Assembly: GCA_965200835.1 (NCBI GenBank) | Contig: OZ241390.1 | Coordinates: forward strand, 2,480,001-2,544,000 | From: JAPPFW01 sp965200835 | GTDB lineage: Bacteria > Actinomycetota > Acidimicrobiia > Spongiisociales > Spongiisociaceae | DNA: 64,000 bases | Reading direction: 5' to 3' | Shown: positions 1-9,077 of the stretch, piece by piece | Layout: every line of letters starts with the position of its first letter | Position numbering within the stretch: position 1 is the stretch's first letter | Program-made: the position numbers and the translations under genes | Notes under the pieces: generated by a model | The model's input: the letters and a program-made list of their open reading frames with translations, nothing else | Told to the model about the DNA's origin: nothing | Database searches by the model: none

Positions 1-606
1 GGCGCCGTGGAGTTCTACGTGGGTATTCCGGGGTCGGTCGGTGGGGCAGTAACCATGAATGCCGGGTTCTACGGCACCGAGACATCGGAGGTGCTGGTCT
101 CCGCCTCGATCCTGGAGACACGGTCCCGCTCTGTCCGTCTCCGGGTGGCTTCGGATCTCGCATTCTCCTACCGGACCAGCAATGTGGAGCCTGACGACGT
201 GGTACTCGAAGCTACCTACTCGGTGAGGGCCCGATCCCCCGAGCAGGTTTCCAACCTGATGCGCGAAGCGATCCGGTGGCGCCGAGACAACCAGCCGGGC
301 GGAACCACCAACGCCGGAAGCATCTTTCGCAATCCGCCCGGGGATGCGGCGGGAAGGATCATCGACTCCCTGGGACTCAAGGGGATGCGCCGGGGGGGCG
401 CCCGGGTTTCATACCGGCATGCAAACTTCTTCGTGACCGAATCCGGCGCCCGAGCTCAGGATGTGCACGATCTGGTCGGAGCGGTCCGGCGCCGGGTCCA
501 CGAGCACACCGGAATACAGCTGCAAACGGAAGTGCGCTTTGTGGGTCAGTTCTCGGGGATCCACGATCTGGTGGGGGACCGAGCGGGCAGCGGGGCGCGA
601 TCATGA
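1..606 (+). CDS. murB: UDP-N-acetylenolpyruvoylglucosamine reductase MurB (5' truncated by window)
   Basis: C-terminal part of the FAD-dependent reductase that makes UDP-N-acetylmuramate for peptidoglycan in the cytoplasm. The reading frame is open from base 1, so the true start lies upstream. Near the left edge is the family signature GIPGSVGGAVTMNAG, and residues near SIFRNPPG and GMRRGGARVS match the substrate-binding C-terminal domain. The last codon overlaps the ftsQ start (ATGA), the usual arrangement of murB in actinobacterial division clusters. Confidence 0.95.
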   Translation, partial: GAVEFYVGIPGSVGGAVTMNAGFYGTETSEVLVSASILETRSRSVRLRVASDLAFSYRTSNVEPDDVVLEATYSVRARSPEQVSNLMREAIRWRRDNQPGGTTNAGSIFRNPPGDAAGRIIDSLGLKGMRRGGARVSYRHANFFVTESGARAQDVHDLVGAVRRRVHEHTGIQLQTEVRFVGQFSGIHDLVGDRAGSGARS

Positions 607-1433
607 GTATCGATCCACGTACGGCCCTCCGCCGCCGCGAGGTGGCCGAGCAGCAAATCAGGACGAGCATCCGCTGGTGTCTGGCAATCCTGGCGGTACT
701 GCTGCTCGCCGGCGTGATCATCTGGTTCCTGGGTTTCTCCCCACAACTGAGCCTGCAAACCATAGAGGTGGAAGGGGTGGAGCGCGGTGCCATCGAGGAG
801 ATCCTGACTGCCGAGAACATTGTGGAAGGAAGGCCTCTCCTGGCCATCCAGACTGGAGCGGTGAAGGAGCGCCTGGAGGAGGATCCTTGGATATCGGTCG
901 CCACCGTCGACCGGGTGTTTCCGCACAGCCTGGAGGTGAGGGTCCGGGAGAGGCGGGCGCTGGCGTGGATATGGCTGGATGGCCGTTGGGGCCTCCTGTC
1001 CGATGACGGGGTGGTGGTCGAGTACGCCGAGAGTCCGGTGCCGATCCGTTCCTCGATCCGGATTTCGGTCGACGATCCCGGTGTCGGGCTCTCGGTCGAT
1101 GATGACCATGTGTTCGGAGCCCTGCGGTTCGTGGACGCCCTACCTGATGAGCTCGCCCGGCGAACCGTTGCCAGCGTGATCCAGAATGAACTCTGGATGC
1201 TGGTGGGTTACCGGATGGTGCGGCTGGGACGGCCGGTCCACATCGAGCAAAAGGCTGCCTCCTTCCTGGCCATCCTGGATAATGTTCCCGAGGGCGTGAT
1301 CGATATAACCGCGCCGAACCGGCCCGCCATCCGGCCACCGGATGGCACGGGAGGTGGCCCATTCCCCACCCTGGACACCCCATTGGCACCCAATACCAAC
1401 GACAGCTATCCTTTCGCTAATCTTGAAGTTTAA
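603..1433 (+). CDS. ftsQ: Cell division protein FtsQ
   Basis: Bitopic divisome protein of 276 residues. A short basic cytoplasmic tail is followed by one membrane segment (about residues 23-44) and a periplasmic POTRA-like region starting near residue 50 (SLQTIEVEGVERGAIEEIL). The ATG at 603 overlaps the murB stop and gives the family length. A longer in-frame extension upstream runs inside murB and is not used. FtsQ links FtsB/FtsL to the septal synthase. ftsZ follows after about 160 bases. Confidence 0.93.
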   Translation: MSIDPRTALRRREVAEQQIRTSIRWCLAILAVLLLAGVIIWFLGFSPQLSLQTIEVEGVERGAIEEILTAENIVEGRPLLAIQTGAVKERLEEDPWISVATVDRVFPHSLEVRVRERRALAWIWLDGRWGLLSDDGVVVEYAESPVPIRSSIRISVDDPGVGLSVDDDHVFGALRFVDALPDELARRTVASVIQNELWMLVGYRMVRLGRPVHIEQKAASFLAILDNVPEGVIDITAPNRPAIRPPDGTGGGPFPTLDTPLAPNTNDSYPFANLEV

Positions 1434-1594
1434 GTAAAAGTTGAAGTTCATGTTTAGGGTTCGGTCTCTTTGTGCCGTAACCTTCGGTTGGCTCGAGTCC
1501 GGTTCATACCCTGATCGCGCAAGGCAGCCTCTAGTATGCGGATGGCCAGGATCGGGTGAGTGTTCAAGGAATTGAAGGGAAGGACCAGCACACG
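1434..1594 (+). promoter_or_regulatory. ftsQ-ftsZ intergenic region, probable ftsZ promoter and RBS
   Basis: About 160 non-coding bases precede ftsZ, the largest gap in this division cluster, so ftsZ probably has its own promoter. A purine-rich GAAGGGAAGGA lies about 10 bases before the ATG at 1595 and favours that start over the in-frame GTG at 1556. A TAGTAT at about 1533 could be a -10 box, but I see no convincing -35. Confidence 0.35.
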
Positions 1595-2689
1595 ATGACG
1601 GTAACCAGCGTCGCGAGCTTGCACAGCTATGTAGCGGTAATCAAGGTGGTTGGAGTTGGCGGAGGCGGGATGAACGCCGTCAACCGGATGGTGGAAGCGG
1701 GTATTCGCGGGGTGGAGTTCATTGCCGTCAACACCGATGCCCAGGCACTCCTGATGTCGGATGCGGACATCAAGCTCGATATCGGCCGGGAGGTGACCAG
1801 AGGTCTGGGAGCGGGCGCCAACCCGGAAGTAGGCAAGGCGGCTGCCGAGGCGCACCGCGATGAGCTGGAGGATGTCCTGACCGGCTCGGATCTGGTTTTC
1901 GTAACGGCCGGGGAGGGGGGCGGTACCGGAACGGGCGGAGCCCCGATCGTGGCCGAAACCGCCCGAAACTTAGGTGCATTGACCGTCGGGGTAGTGACCC
2001 GCCCGTTCGGTTTCGAGGGTCATCGACGTTCGGCCCAGGCGGAACAGGGAATCGCCGACCTGCGGGAGGCGGTCGATGCCCTGATCGTGATTCCCAACGA
2101 CAACTTGCTCTCGGTAGCCGATCGCTCGATGACCATGGTGGATGCCTTCTCCCTAGCGGATGAGGTTCTGAAGGATGGCGTGACCGGCATCACCGAGATC
2201 ATCACCAATCCCGGCCTGATCAACGTCGACTTCGCGGATGTCAAGTCGGTGCTCGGAGGAGCCGGGACGGCGGTCATGGGTATCGGCAAGGCCTCCGGTG
2301 ACAACCGCGCCGTCCAGGCAGCCGAGCGTGCCATGGCCAGCCCGCTGCTCGAGACCTCCATGGACGGTGCCAGCGGGGTGCTCCTCTCCATCACCGGGCC
2401 GCCGGATCTGACCCTCTACGAAGTCAACGAAGCGGCGTCCAAGGTGCAATCACACTGTGAGACCGATGCCCAGATCATCTTCGGAGCAACCCCGGACCAG
2501 TCGGCCGGTGAGGACTTCCGCGTGACCGTGATCGCCGCCGGCGTGGATCGCCGGCCCCCGCGCCAGGGTCCTGTTCGAGCACGGGAGAGCGCACCACGGG
2601 CGGCGGCCCGCCGCAGCACCGGATCGGGACGCATCCTGCCCATCCCCGAAGACGACCCGTTCGATATCCCCGGATTCGTAGAGGGGTGA
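1595..2689 (+). CDS. ftsZ: Cell division protein FtsZ
   Basis: Tubulin-like GTPase (364 residues) that forms the Z ring. The N-terminal nucleotide-binding loop reads KVVGVGGGGMNAV, the tubulin signature is GGGTGTG, and the synergy loop NVDFADVKSV is present. After about residue 310 a variable basic linker leads to a C-terminal tail ending DDPFDIPGFVEG, which resembles the short peptide that binds SepF and FtsA-like anchors. A purine-rich Shine-Dalgarno supports the ATG at 1595. SepF, its likely membrane anchor in this phylum, is encoded three genes downstream. Confidence 0.97.
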   Translation: MTVTSVASLHSYVAVIKVVGVGGGGMNAVNRMVEAGIRGVEFIAVNTDAQALLMSDADIKLDIGREVTRGLGAGANPEVGKAAAEAHRDELEDVLTGSDLVFVTAGEGGGTGTGGAPIVAETARNLGALTVGVVTRPFGFEGHRRSAQAEQGIADLREAVDALIVIPNDNLLSVADRSMTMVDAFSLADEVLKDGVTGITEIITNPGLINVDFADVKSVLGGAGTAVMGIGKASGDNRAVQAAERAMASPLLETSMDGASGVLLSITGPPDLTLYEVNEAASKVQSHCETDAQIIFGATPDQSAGEDFRVTVIAAGVDRRPPRQGPVRARESAPRAAARRSTGSGRILPIPEDDPFDIPGFVEG

Positions 2690-2708
2690 ACCCCCTGTCG
2701 CCGGACCA

Positions 2709-3338
2709 GTGACCATCCGGCCACCAGGGTTCCGCGGTGCGGCTTTCACGACGGCGGCCGAGGGGGACATGGTCGGCGGCGACCGGGCAGCCGTTTCTCA
2801 GCAGCTCGGGATACGGTCGGAGTGGGCGACCGCCCGCCAGGTGCATGGAGCGACCGTGTTCGATGTGTCGCGGCCTGGGCCAAGCGGGTCGGGGGATGGT
2901 CTGGTGACCGGTACCCAGGATTTGCCCCTGGCGGTGTTCACCGCGGACTGCGGCGGAGTCGTCCTGGAGGCGAGAAGGGGAGTGGCAGTGGCCCACGCCG
3001 GCTGGCGAGGGGTGGTGGCCGGAGTGGTGGCGGAGGCCGTCCGGCGTCTCGAGACGCTGCTCGACCACCGGGATCGCGCACTCCGAGCCGCGCTCGGCCC
3101 GCTCATCGGCCCCTGCTGCTTCGAGGTGGGCGGCGAGGTGGCCGCTCGGTTCCCCGGCTACACGAACAGGACGGGCACCAGCAAGCCCACCGTGGATCTG
3201 GGCTCGGCCATCCGAGCGCAGGTGCCGGGCGCAGATTGGTGGTCAGCGGGCGGATGCACCAAGTGCGAGGCAGGGTGGTTCTCCCATCGAGCCACCGGCA
3301 CCCTTTCCCGCCTGGCCACCATAGGATGGGTGCCATGA
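2709..3338 (+). CDS. pgeF: Peptidoglycan editing factor PgeF (YfiH/laccase-domain family)
   Basis: Protein of 209 residues from the family once called multicopper polyphenol oxidase, now linked to removing mis-incorporated residues from cell-wall precursors and to purine nucleoside phosphorylase activity. Family motifs are RQVHG, FTADCGG, VAHAGWRG and IGPCCFEVG, carrying the conserved His/Cys zinc ligands. It starts with GTG 19 bases after ftsZ and its stop overlaps the yggS start (ATGA). The position between ftsZ and yggS is conserved in many Gram-positive division clusters. Confidence 0.92.
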   Translation: MTIRPPGFRGAAFTTAAEGDMVGGDRAAVSQQLGIRSEWATARQVHGATVFDVSRPGPSGSGDGLVTGTQDLPLAVFTADCGGVVLEARRGVAVAHAGWRGVVAGVVAEAVRRLETLLDHRDRALRAALGPLIGPCCFEVGGEVAARFPGYTNRTGTSKPTVDLGSAIRAQVPGADWWSAGGCTKCEAGWFSHRATGTLSRLATIGWVP

Positions 3339-4009
3339 GCGTCGAAGTTCGCCTCCGGGAGGTTCGCGAGCGTATGTCGGCCGCCGCGGCCCGAGCCGGC
3401 CGGAGCGAGGATAGGATCGAGCTGGTGGCGGTAGGCAAGGGCCGGCCGCTCTCCGTCATGCGGGAAGCCTTCGACGCCGGGCAGCGTATCTTCGGTGAGA
3501 ACCGGGCTCAGGAGCTGAGGGCGAAAGTGGGAGGACTGCCGGATGGTGTCGAGTGGCACTTCATCGGCCCTCTCCAGACCAACAAGGTCCGCATGGTCCG
3601 CCCTCATGTGGCCTTGCTGCACTCGTTCGACCGGGAGAGGCTGGTCCGGCCCTGGTTGAAGGGACAAGCGGAGGCCCCTGCCGCCCTGTTGCAGGTGAAC
3701 ATCGGCCTCGAGCCCCAGAAACATGGGGTACCCCCCGATCTGGCTCCGGCAGCCTTCGAACGATGGGAGGAAGCCGGTATTCCGCTGCAGGGAATCATGG
3801 CGATACCACCCTACGGGCAGGATGCCGAGGCCTCCCGGCCCTACTTCGTCCGGATGAGAAAGTTGTGGGATCAGCTTCGCGTCAGCTCTGGACGGCGGCT
3901 GGAGCTGAGCATGGGTATGACCGACGATTTCGAGGTCGCCATCGAGGAAGGATCCACCACTATTCGGGTGGGACGGGCTATCTTTGGCCACCGATCGGGA
4001 GTGGAGTGA
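3335..4009 (+). CDS. YggS-family pyridoxal phosphate homeostasis protein
   Basis: Single-domain PLP-binding TIM-barrel protein of 224 residues that buffers PLP and has no established catalytic reaction. The PLP lysine lies in LVAVGKGRP, followed by FGENRAQE, WHFIGPLQTNKV, SMGMTDDFEVAI and TIRVGRAIFG, all family motifs. ATG at 3335 overlaps the upstream stop. Translational coupling and the sepF neighbour match the common yggS-sepF-yggT-divIVA block. The lysine motif reads VGKG where many homologues have VSKT, a mild divergence. Confidence 0.93.
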   Translation: MSVEVRLREVRERMSAAAARAGRSEDRIELVAVGKGRPLSVMREAFDAGQRIFGENRAQELRAKVGGLPDGVEWHFIGPLQTNKVRMVRPHVALLHSFDRERLVRPWLKGQAEAPAALLQVNIGLEPQKHGVPPDLAPAAFERWEEAGIPLQGIMAIPPYGQDAEASRPYFVRMRKLWDQLRVSSGRRLELSMGMTDDFEVAIEEGSTTIRVGRAIFGHRSGVE

Positions 4010-4011
4010 TC

Positions 4012-4569
4012 ATGGGCAGCGTAATGAGGACTCTGAAGGCGCTCGGCTTGGTGGAGGACGGCAACCCCTCCCAACGCCAGCAGGAGGGGCCGGCGATGGG
4101 CAGCGTGCAGCCCCGCCCGGATCGGCGTCCCCAGGTTCGGCCGGTCAGTGCGGGTGCACCCGCTGAACCACCACCCCCCGGGCAGCGGTTCGCTGAGGCA
4201 GCTCCTTCCTACCGGTCGTCCGGCGGGTCGGGTTACGGACCGGATCTGAGCGTGGTGGTCAGGCCGGGCGAGCAGGCCGCTTCTGTGGTCAGTTACACGG
4301 AGACCATCGAGGCACGCGGATTCGACGACGCCAAGCGGATAGCCGACCTGTTGCGTGAGAGGATGCCTGTGATCGTCAACCTGCGGGACCTCGAGCCCAC
4401 TATGGTGCGGCGGCTGGTCGACTTCTCGAGCGGCCTGGTCTACGCGCTGGACGGATCGATCCGCAAGGTCGCCGAAGGAGTGCTGCTAGTGAGTCCGCCG
4501 CGGGTGAAGATAGTGGAACGCGAGCTGCGGCGGCTGTCCGACCTAGGGCTGTACGACCTGGACAGCTAA
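4012..4569 (+). CDS. sepF: Cell division protein SepF
   Basis: Protein of 185 residues. A short N-terminal membrane-targeting start is followed by a Pro/Gly-rich linker (about residues 25-80). The globular SepF domain starts near residue 85, with FDDAKRIADLLRERMPVIVN and VRRLVDFSSGLVYALDG. In actinobacteria SepF tethers FtsZ to the membrane and replaces FtsA/ZipA. The ATG at 4012 is two bases after the yggS stop; a second ATG at 4024 is possible. Part of one compact transcription unit. Confidence 0.93.
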   Translation: MGSVMRTLKALGLVEDGNPSQRQQEGPAMGSVQPRPDRRPQVRPVSAGAPAEPPPPGQRFAEAAPSYRSSGGSGYGPDLSVVVRPGEQAASVVSYTETIEARGFDDAKRIADLLRERMPVIVNLRDLEPTMVRRLVDFSSGLVYALDGSIRKVAEGVLLVSPPRVKIVERELRRLSDLGLYDLDS

Positions 4570-4573
4570 CTAC

Positions 4574-4828
4574 GTGTTTCTACTACTAGCCTGGCTTCTA
4601 GATCTCTACGCGATCGCCATCATCGCCCGGGTGATTCTCAGCTGGGTCGGGGTACCCAGCCAGCATCCCATCGGTCGCATGGCGGCCGCTCTCGGCAGGA
4701 TTGTCGACCCGGCCATCCGAGCCATCGGACGCCGGATACCACCTCTACGGCTCGGTAGTGCCTATCTAGATCTATCGCCGATCGTTCTGCTGGTAGGAGT
4801 GCGGCTGCTGAGAGAGATCATCTTTTAG
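4574..4828 (+). CDS. YggT-family membrane protein
   Basis: Small integral membrane protein (84 residues) with two hydrophobic helices, one at the N-terminus (FLLLAWLLDLYAIAIIARVI) and one near the C-terminus (DLSPIVLLVGVRLLREIIF). The sequence RVILSWVG followed by a short amphipathic loop is typical of YggT. It starts at GTG four bases after sepF. The biochemical role is unknown; conserved linkage with sepF and divIVA points to division or septal membrane organisation. Confidence 0.85.
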   Translation: MFLLLAWLLDLYAIAIIARVILSWVGVPSQHPIGRMAAALGRIVDPAIRAIGRRIPPLRLGSAYLDLSPIVLLVGVRLLREIIF

Positions 4829-4832
4829 GACC

Positions 4833-5270
4833 ATGCGAATAGGTTCGGCAGACGTCGAGGCAGTCAAGTTCTCGGTGACCATTCGCGGTTATGCCGAAGA
4901 CGAGGTGGATGCCTTCCTGGATCTGGTTGTCGACACCATCACCGAACTCGAGCGGCGGGATGCCACTTCGAGGAAGGAGATCAACCGGCTCCAGAAGGCG
5001 CTGGACGATTGCCGTACCGGCCGCCTGGCTGATCTGACCTCCTCCTCCCGGGACATGTCCCGTACGGCCGAGGACCGGGTACAGGCCATGCTGGACAACG
5101 CCGCCCAGACTTCCGAGCAGATAGTCGAGGAGGCCTTGGAGGCGTGCGAATACGTCCTCGACCGGCTCCGGACCGCGGTAGGGGCTGACTCCGTAGATGA
5201 CCAAGCTGATCGTGATCCAGAGGTGCCGGCAACGGCCGCCGGTGACGAACCCGGCCCGTCGACCGCCTGA
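4833..5270 (+). CDS. DivIVA-domain protein
   Basis: Coiled-coil membrane-curvature protein of 145 residues. The N-terminal DivIVA lipid-binding motif is present (VEAVKFSVTIRGYAEDEVDAF), followed by a predicted coiled coil from about residue 20 to 115 and an acidic tail. It is shorter than Wag31-type DivIVA proteins, which usually exceed 200 residues, so it may be a compact scaffold rather than the main polar growth determinant. It closes the division cluster; ileS converges on it 12 bases later. Confidence 0.88.
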   Translation: MRIGSADVEAVKFSVTIRGYAEDEVDAFLDLVVDTITELERRDATSRKEINRLQKALDDCRTGRLADLTSSSRDMSRTAEDRVQAMLDNAAQTSEQIVEEALEACEYVLDRLRTAVGADSVDDQADRDPEVPATAAGDEPGPSTA

Positions 5271-5282
5271 GGGACCAGCTGC

Positions 5283-8200
5283 CTAGCGGTCACCCTCTCG
5301 GGAGTCCACCGCCAACACCACATGTAGGAGGCTTCCGCCGATGGACAGCTCGGTCCCGGCAATCTCGGCGTCGTAAGCCAGCTCGGTAGCCAGCACCTCC
5401 CCGGAGATCAGCTCTTCGAACCGTTCGATGGCCGAGCGGAGCCGGCCGTCCCCGGTGTGGTACCGGACTCGGATGCGGTCCGATACGGCCAGGCCCAGAT
5501 CCCGCCGGACCCGCTGGATCCGGGAGACGATCTCCCGGGCCAGACCCTCGGCCTGCAGCTCCTCGGTCAGCCGGGTATCGAGGGCCACCGACAGGGGTCC
5601 GTCGGAGGCCACTACCGTTCCGGGCCGGGGATGCCGGGTGACCACCACGTCATCGACGGTCAGCCGATGCCCGCCGATGTCGAAACTCCCGGCCTCGACC
5701 AGCGCGCAGACTTCGGAACCTGAGAGCCGGGCGAGGGCAGCGGCCACTTCCTTCACGGAAGCACCCAGCCGGGGACCGAGCCTCCGGAAGTTGGCCTTCG
5801 CTCGCAGATGGACGAGTGACTGCTCATCCTGGGACAGGTCCACCGTTTTGACGTTCAGCTCCCCGGCGATGATGGACAGGTGCCGGTCCACGGCCCGGGC
5901 CACCCGCGGGTCGCGGCTCACCACGGTGAGTCGGGAAAGGGGCTGGCGAACGCCGATGCCCTGTCCGGCTCGCAGGGAGCGACCCAACGTGACGATGGTG
6001 CGGGCCACCGCCATCGATTTTTCCAGCTCCTCGTCGATCATCTCCTCGGCCACCGCCGGGTAGTCGGCGTGGTGAACGCTGGTCGCGTCGGGTACGAGCC
6101 CGGAATGGATCTCCTCGGTGATGAACGGCAGAACCGGTGCCAGCAGGCGGCTGAAGGTCACTAGCACCTCGTAGAGGGTGGCAAAGGCGGCTCGCTTGTC
6201 CGCCTCGTGACCTTCCCGCCTCCTCCAGAAACGGCGCCGCGATCTCCGCACGTACCAGTTGGTGAGGTCGTTCACGAACCCGAGGGCGGGGCTGACCACC
6301 GCGTACAAGTAGTACCCCTCCATCAGGCGATTGGTGCGCCGGATGAGGGACTGGAGCACGCTCAGGATCCATCTATCTATTTCGGGCCGTTCCGCCACCG
6401 AAGGGGCGGCGTGCAGATCCTCGAAACTGATCCCGTCTGCCTCCGCATAAGTTGTGAAGAACGAGTAGGCGTTCCAGAAGGGCAGGATCACGGTACGGAC
6501 CACTTCCCGTACCCCATCCTCCGAGAACCGGAGCGGCTCGGCACGCAGCACCGGCGAGTCGATCAGATAGGCCCGCACCGCGTCTCCGCCGTAGCGGTCC
6601 AGCATGGCGGATGGCTCCGGATAGTTCTTGAGCCGCTTGGACATCTTGCGCCCGTCCTCGGCCAGGATCATCCCGTTCACCACGCAGTTGCGGAAGGCCA
6701 CGTCGTCGAACAAGGCGGCGGCCAGCACGTGCAGCGTGTAGAACCAGCCTCGGGTCTGATCCAGTCCCTCCGCGATGAAGTGGGCCGGGAACCGGGCCGG
6801 GAATCGATCCTCGTTCTCGAACGGGTAGTGAAGCTGGGCATAGGGCATCGATCCCGACTCGAACCAGCAGTCGAGCACTTCCGGCACCCTAGCCATCACT
6901 CCCGCCGGGGCCTGATCATCGTCGCTGCCGGCGCATGAAGGGCAGGGATAGGTGATCCCGTCCACCACGTGCTTATGGAGATCGTCGACCCACACGCCCG
7001 AGCGTTCTTCCAGCTCCTTGCGGCTCCCCAGGCACTTCTGATGACCGCACCGGCGGCACTCCCACACGGGGATGCAGCTACCCCAATAACGATTGCGGGA
7101 TACGGCCCAGTCCCGGGCGTCCTGCAGCCAGTTGCCGAAGCGGTTGGTGCCGACTGCCTCGGGCACCCAATGGATCGAACGGTTGAGCTCCACCATGCGG
7201 TCCCGGAGGGACTCGACTGCCACGAACCAGGTGGGGATGGCCTTGTAGATGAGCGGTTGGTCGGTCCGGTAGCAGAACGGGTAGGCGTGGAGAATGCGCT
7301 CGTCCTTCAGCAGGGCATCCGACTGCCGCAGGAGCCCCAAGATGGTGTCCTCGGCCTCGTGGACATGCAGGCCGGCCAGCTCCGGAATGGCCTCGGTGAA
7401 CCGGGCTTCCAGGTTGACCGGATCCACCAGCAGGTCGATGCCGGCCGCTCCCAGGGCATACAGGTCCTCCTCGCCATAGGCCGGAGCCATGTGGACCAGG
7501 CCGGTGCCTTCCTCGGTGTTCACGTCCGTGCTGGGGATGACCTGGAAGCCTCCCTGTCGGCGCTGATCCTCGAAGTAGCCCAGCGGCGGCCGGTAACGGA
7601 CGCCGAGCAGGTCACTTCCCACGGCCACCGCCACCGGCTCCCGAGCTTCGGGGAACACCGCCTCGGCCCGCGTCCCCGCCACCCAGTAGCGGTCCCCCCG
7701 CTCCTCCATCAGGACGTACTCCACGTCCTCTGCCACCGCTACTGCCAGGTTTCCGGGCAGGGTCCAGGGGGTGGTGGTCCAGATGGTCAGGTAGTCGCCG
7801 GGCCGGACCGGCCCGGAACCGTCCGGCACTTCCAGTACCTCCAGCCGGACCGTGATCGCCGGATCGTCGACCTCCCGGTAGCCACCGAGGCTGACCTCGA
7901 AGTTGGAGAGGGTGGTGCCCGCCGCCCAGGAGTAGGGGAGTACCTTGAAGGCCCGGTAGACCAGCCCCCGGTCCCAGAGTGCCCGGAATACCCACCAGAC
8001 GCTCTCCATGAAGTCGGCGTCCATGGTCTTGTAGTCGTTCCGGAAGTCCACCCAGCGCCCGATCTTGCGGGTGATCTCCTCCCAGTCCTCGGTGGTTACC
8101 TCGACCATCCTCCGGCAGGCGTCGTTGAAGGCCACCACCCCGAACTCCTCGATCTGGCGGGGACCCGAGATTCCGAGCTGTTGCTCCACCTCCATCTCGA

Positions 8201-8507
8201 CCGGCAAGCCGTGGGTGTCCCATCCGAACCGCCGTTCCACCCGGTGCCCGCGCATCGTCCAGTAGCGCGGCACGATGTCCTTGATGACGCCGGCCAGGAT
8301 GTGGCCGTAGTGGGGACTCCCGGAGGCGAAGGGAGGCCCGTCGTAGAAGGTGTACTCCCGTTCCGGCGAGCGCAGCTCGATCGACTTGTGGAAGGCGTCG
8401 GTCCGGTCCCATCGGCGCAGGATCCGGGCGTCGAGCGCCGGGAGATCGAGCTTGGGCGAGACGCGGCGAAAGTCGGTCGGCTGGGGATCGGGATCGGTGC
8501 CGGACAT
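5283..8507 (-). CDS. ileS: Isoleucyl-tRNA synthetase
   Basis: Class Ia synthetase (1074 residues) charging tRNA-Ile. It has a HIGH-type motif PHYGHILAG near residue 66, editing (CP1) region, cysteines CRRCG and CPSC near residues 480-520, KMSKRLKNYP near residue 623, and a long anticodon-binding C-terminal region. Length and the internal rather than C-terminal zinc cysteines match the longer IleRS type found in eukaryotes and some bacteria. Transcribed convergently with divIVA. I looked for a T-box leader in the 180 bases upstream and saw none. Confidence 0.96.
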   Translation of the reverse strand: MSGTDPDPQPTDFRRVSPKLDLPALDARILRRWDRTDAFHKSIELRSPEREYTFYDGPPFASGSPHYGHILAGVIKDIVPRYWTMRGHRVERRFGWDTHGLPVEMEVEQQLGISGPRQIEEFGVVAFNDACRRMVEVTTEDWEEITRKIGRWVDFRNDYKTMDADFMESVWWVFRALWDRGLVYRAFKVLPYSWAAGTTLSNFEVSLGGYREVDDPAITVRLEVLEVPDGSGPVRPGDYLTIWTTTPWTLPGNLAVAVAEDVEYVLMEERGDRYWVAGTRAEAVFPEAREPVAVAVGSDLLGVRYRPPLGYFEDQRRQGGFQVIPSTDVNTEEGTGLVHMAPAYGEEDLYALGAAGIDLLVDPVNLEARFTEAIPELAGLHVHEAEDTILGLLRQSDALLKDERILHAYPFCYRTDQPLIYKAIPTWFVAVESLRDRMVELNRSIHWVPEAVGTNRFGNWLQDARDWAVSRNRYWGSCIPVWECRRCGHQKCLGSRKELEERSGVWVDDLHKHVVDGITYPCPSCAGSDDDQAPAGVMARVPEVLDCWFESGSMPYAQLHYPFENEDRFPARFPAHFIAEGLDQTRGWFYTLHVLAAALFDDVAFRNCVVNGMILAEDGRKMSKRLKNYPEPSAMLDRYGGDAVRAYLIDSPVLRAEPLRFSEDGVREVVRTVILPFWNAYSFFTTYAEADGISFEDLHAAPSVAERPEIDRWILSVLQSLIRRTNRLMEGYYLYAVVSPALGFVNDLTNWYVRRSRRRFWRRREGHEADKRAAFATLYEVLVTFSRLLAPVLPFITEEIHSGLVPDATSVHHADYPAVAEEMIDEELEKSMAVARTIVTLGRSLRAGQGIGVRQPLSRLTVVSRDPRVARAVDRHLSIIAGELNVKTVDLSQDEQSLVHLRAKANFRRLGPRLGASVKEVAAALARLSGSEVCALVEAGSFDIGGHRLTVDDVVVTRHPRPGTVVASDGPLSVALDTRLTEELQAEGLAREIVSRIQRVRRDLGLAVSDRIRVRYHTGDGRLRSAIERFEELISGEVLATELAYDAEIAGTELSIGGSLLHVVLAVDSREGDR

Positions 8508-8687
8508 CTGCTCCTCGGGGCTGGGCGACCTTGCTTGTGGGGGAGTTGGCCGTGGGCGGCAGCACGGTATGGTAATAGAGGTGAAGGTGGCCGGATCATT
8601 CCAGCCGGACGGCGGTCCAGTGGGCGGAGCGGCCCATGGCCCGGGTCGGCAATCGGGACCCTCTGCCTCCGGCTACCAGTGCGGAAC

Positions 8688-8999
8688 ATGGCTGACCGTT
8701 TCAACCGGATGATCGGTGACCACCCCCACGGGGTGATCCTTTCCTTGTGGGTCACGGCCGGAGCATCCCGCAGTGAGATAACCGGTCCGCACGGTACCTA
8801 TCTGCGGGTTCGGATCAGTGCCCCTCCGGTGGGGGGACAGGCCAACCGGGCCACCTGCCGCCTCCTGTCGGATGCCTTCGGGTGCCGGGTGGATCTGTTG
8901 TCCGGCGCCCGGTACCGGATCAAGCGAGTGCTGTTGAGGGGCGCCGACCGCTCTACGGTGGCCGAAATCATCGCCTCCTCGAGCCGGAGGGCCGGCTGA
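8688..8999 (+). CDS. DUF167 (YggU) family protein
   Basis: Small protein (103 residues) of the DUF167 fold. Family features are the VTAGASRSEITG start of the domain, LRVRISAPPVGGQANRA, and the final helix before residues DRSTVAEI. The function is unknown. The ATG at 8688 is chosen because GCGGA lies just before it; an internal ATG at 8709 would also cover the domain. It is divergent from ileS. A long open frame on + extends upstream through ileS but is antisense to it and not real. Confidence 0.82.
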   Translation: MADRFNRMIGDHPHGVILSLWVTAGASRSEITGPHGTYLRVRISAPPVGGQANRATCRLLSDAFGCRVDLLSGARYRIKRVLLRGADRSTVAEIIASSSRRAG

Positions 9000-9077
9000 C
9001 GGGATCGTTCTCCTCCGGTCGGATTGCCGACGTGCTACCTTCACGTTTCCTGGGAGCGATGCCGGAGGTGGATGTTC

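Noticed and set aside
6969..8687. Very long open frame on + running through ileS into the DUF167 gene
   Set aside because: It is antisense to ileS, whose motifs are complete. Only the last 103 codons (from 8688) match a protein family.
8508..8687. Possible T-box leader upstream of ileS
   Set aside because: No T-box consensus or specifier-like arrangement was found on the minus strand.
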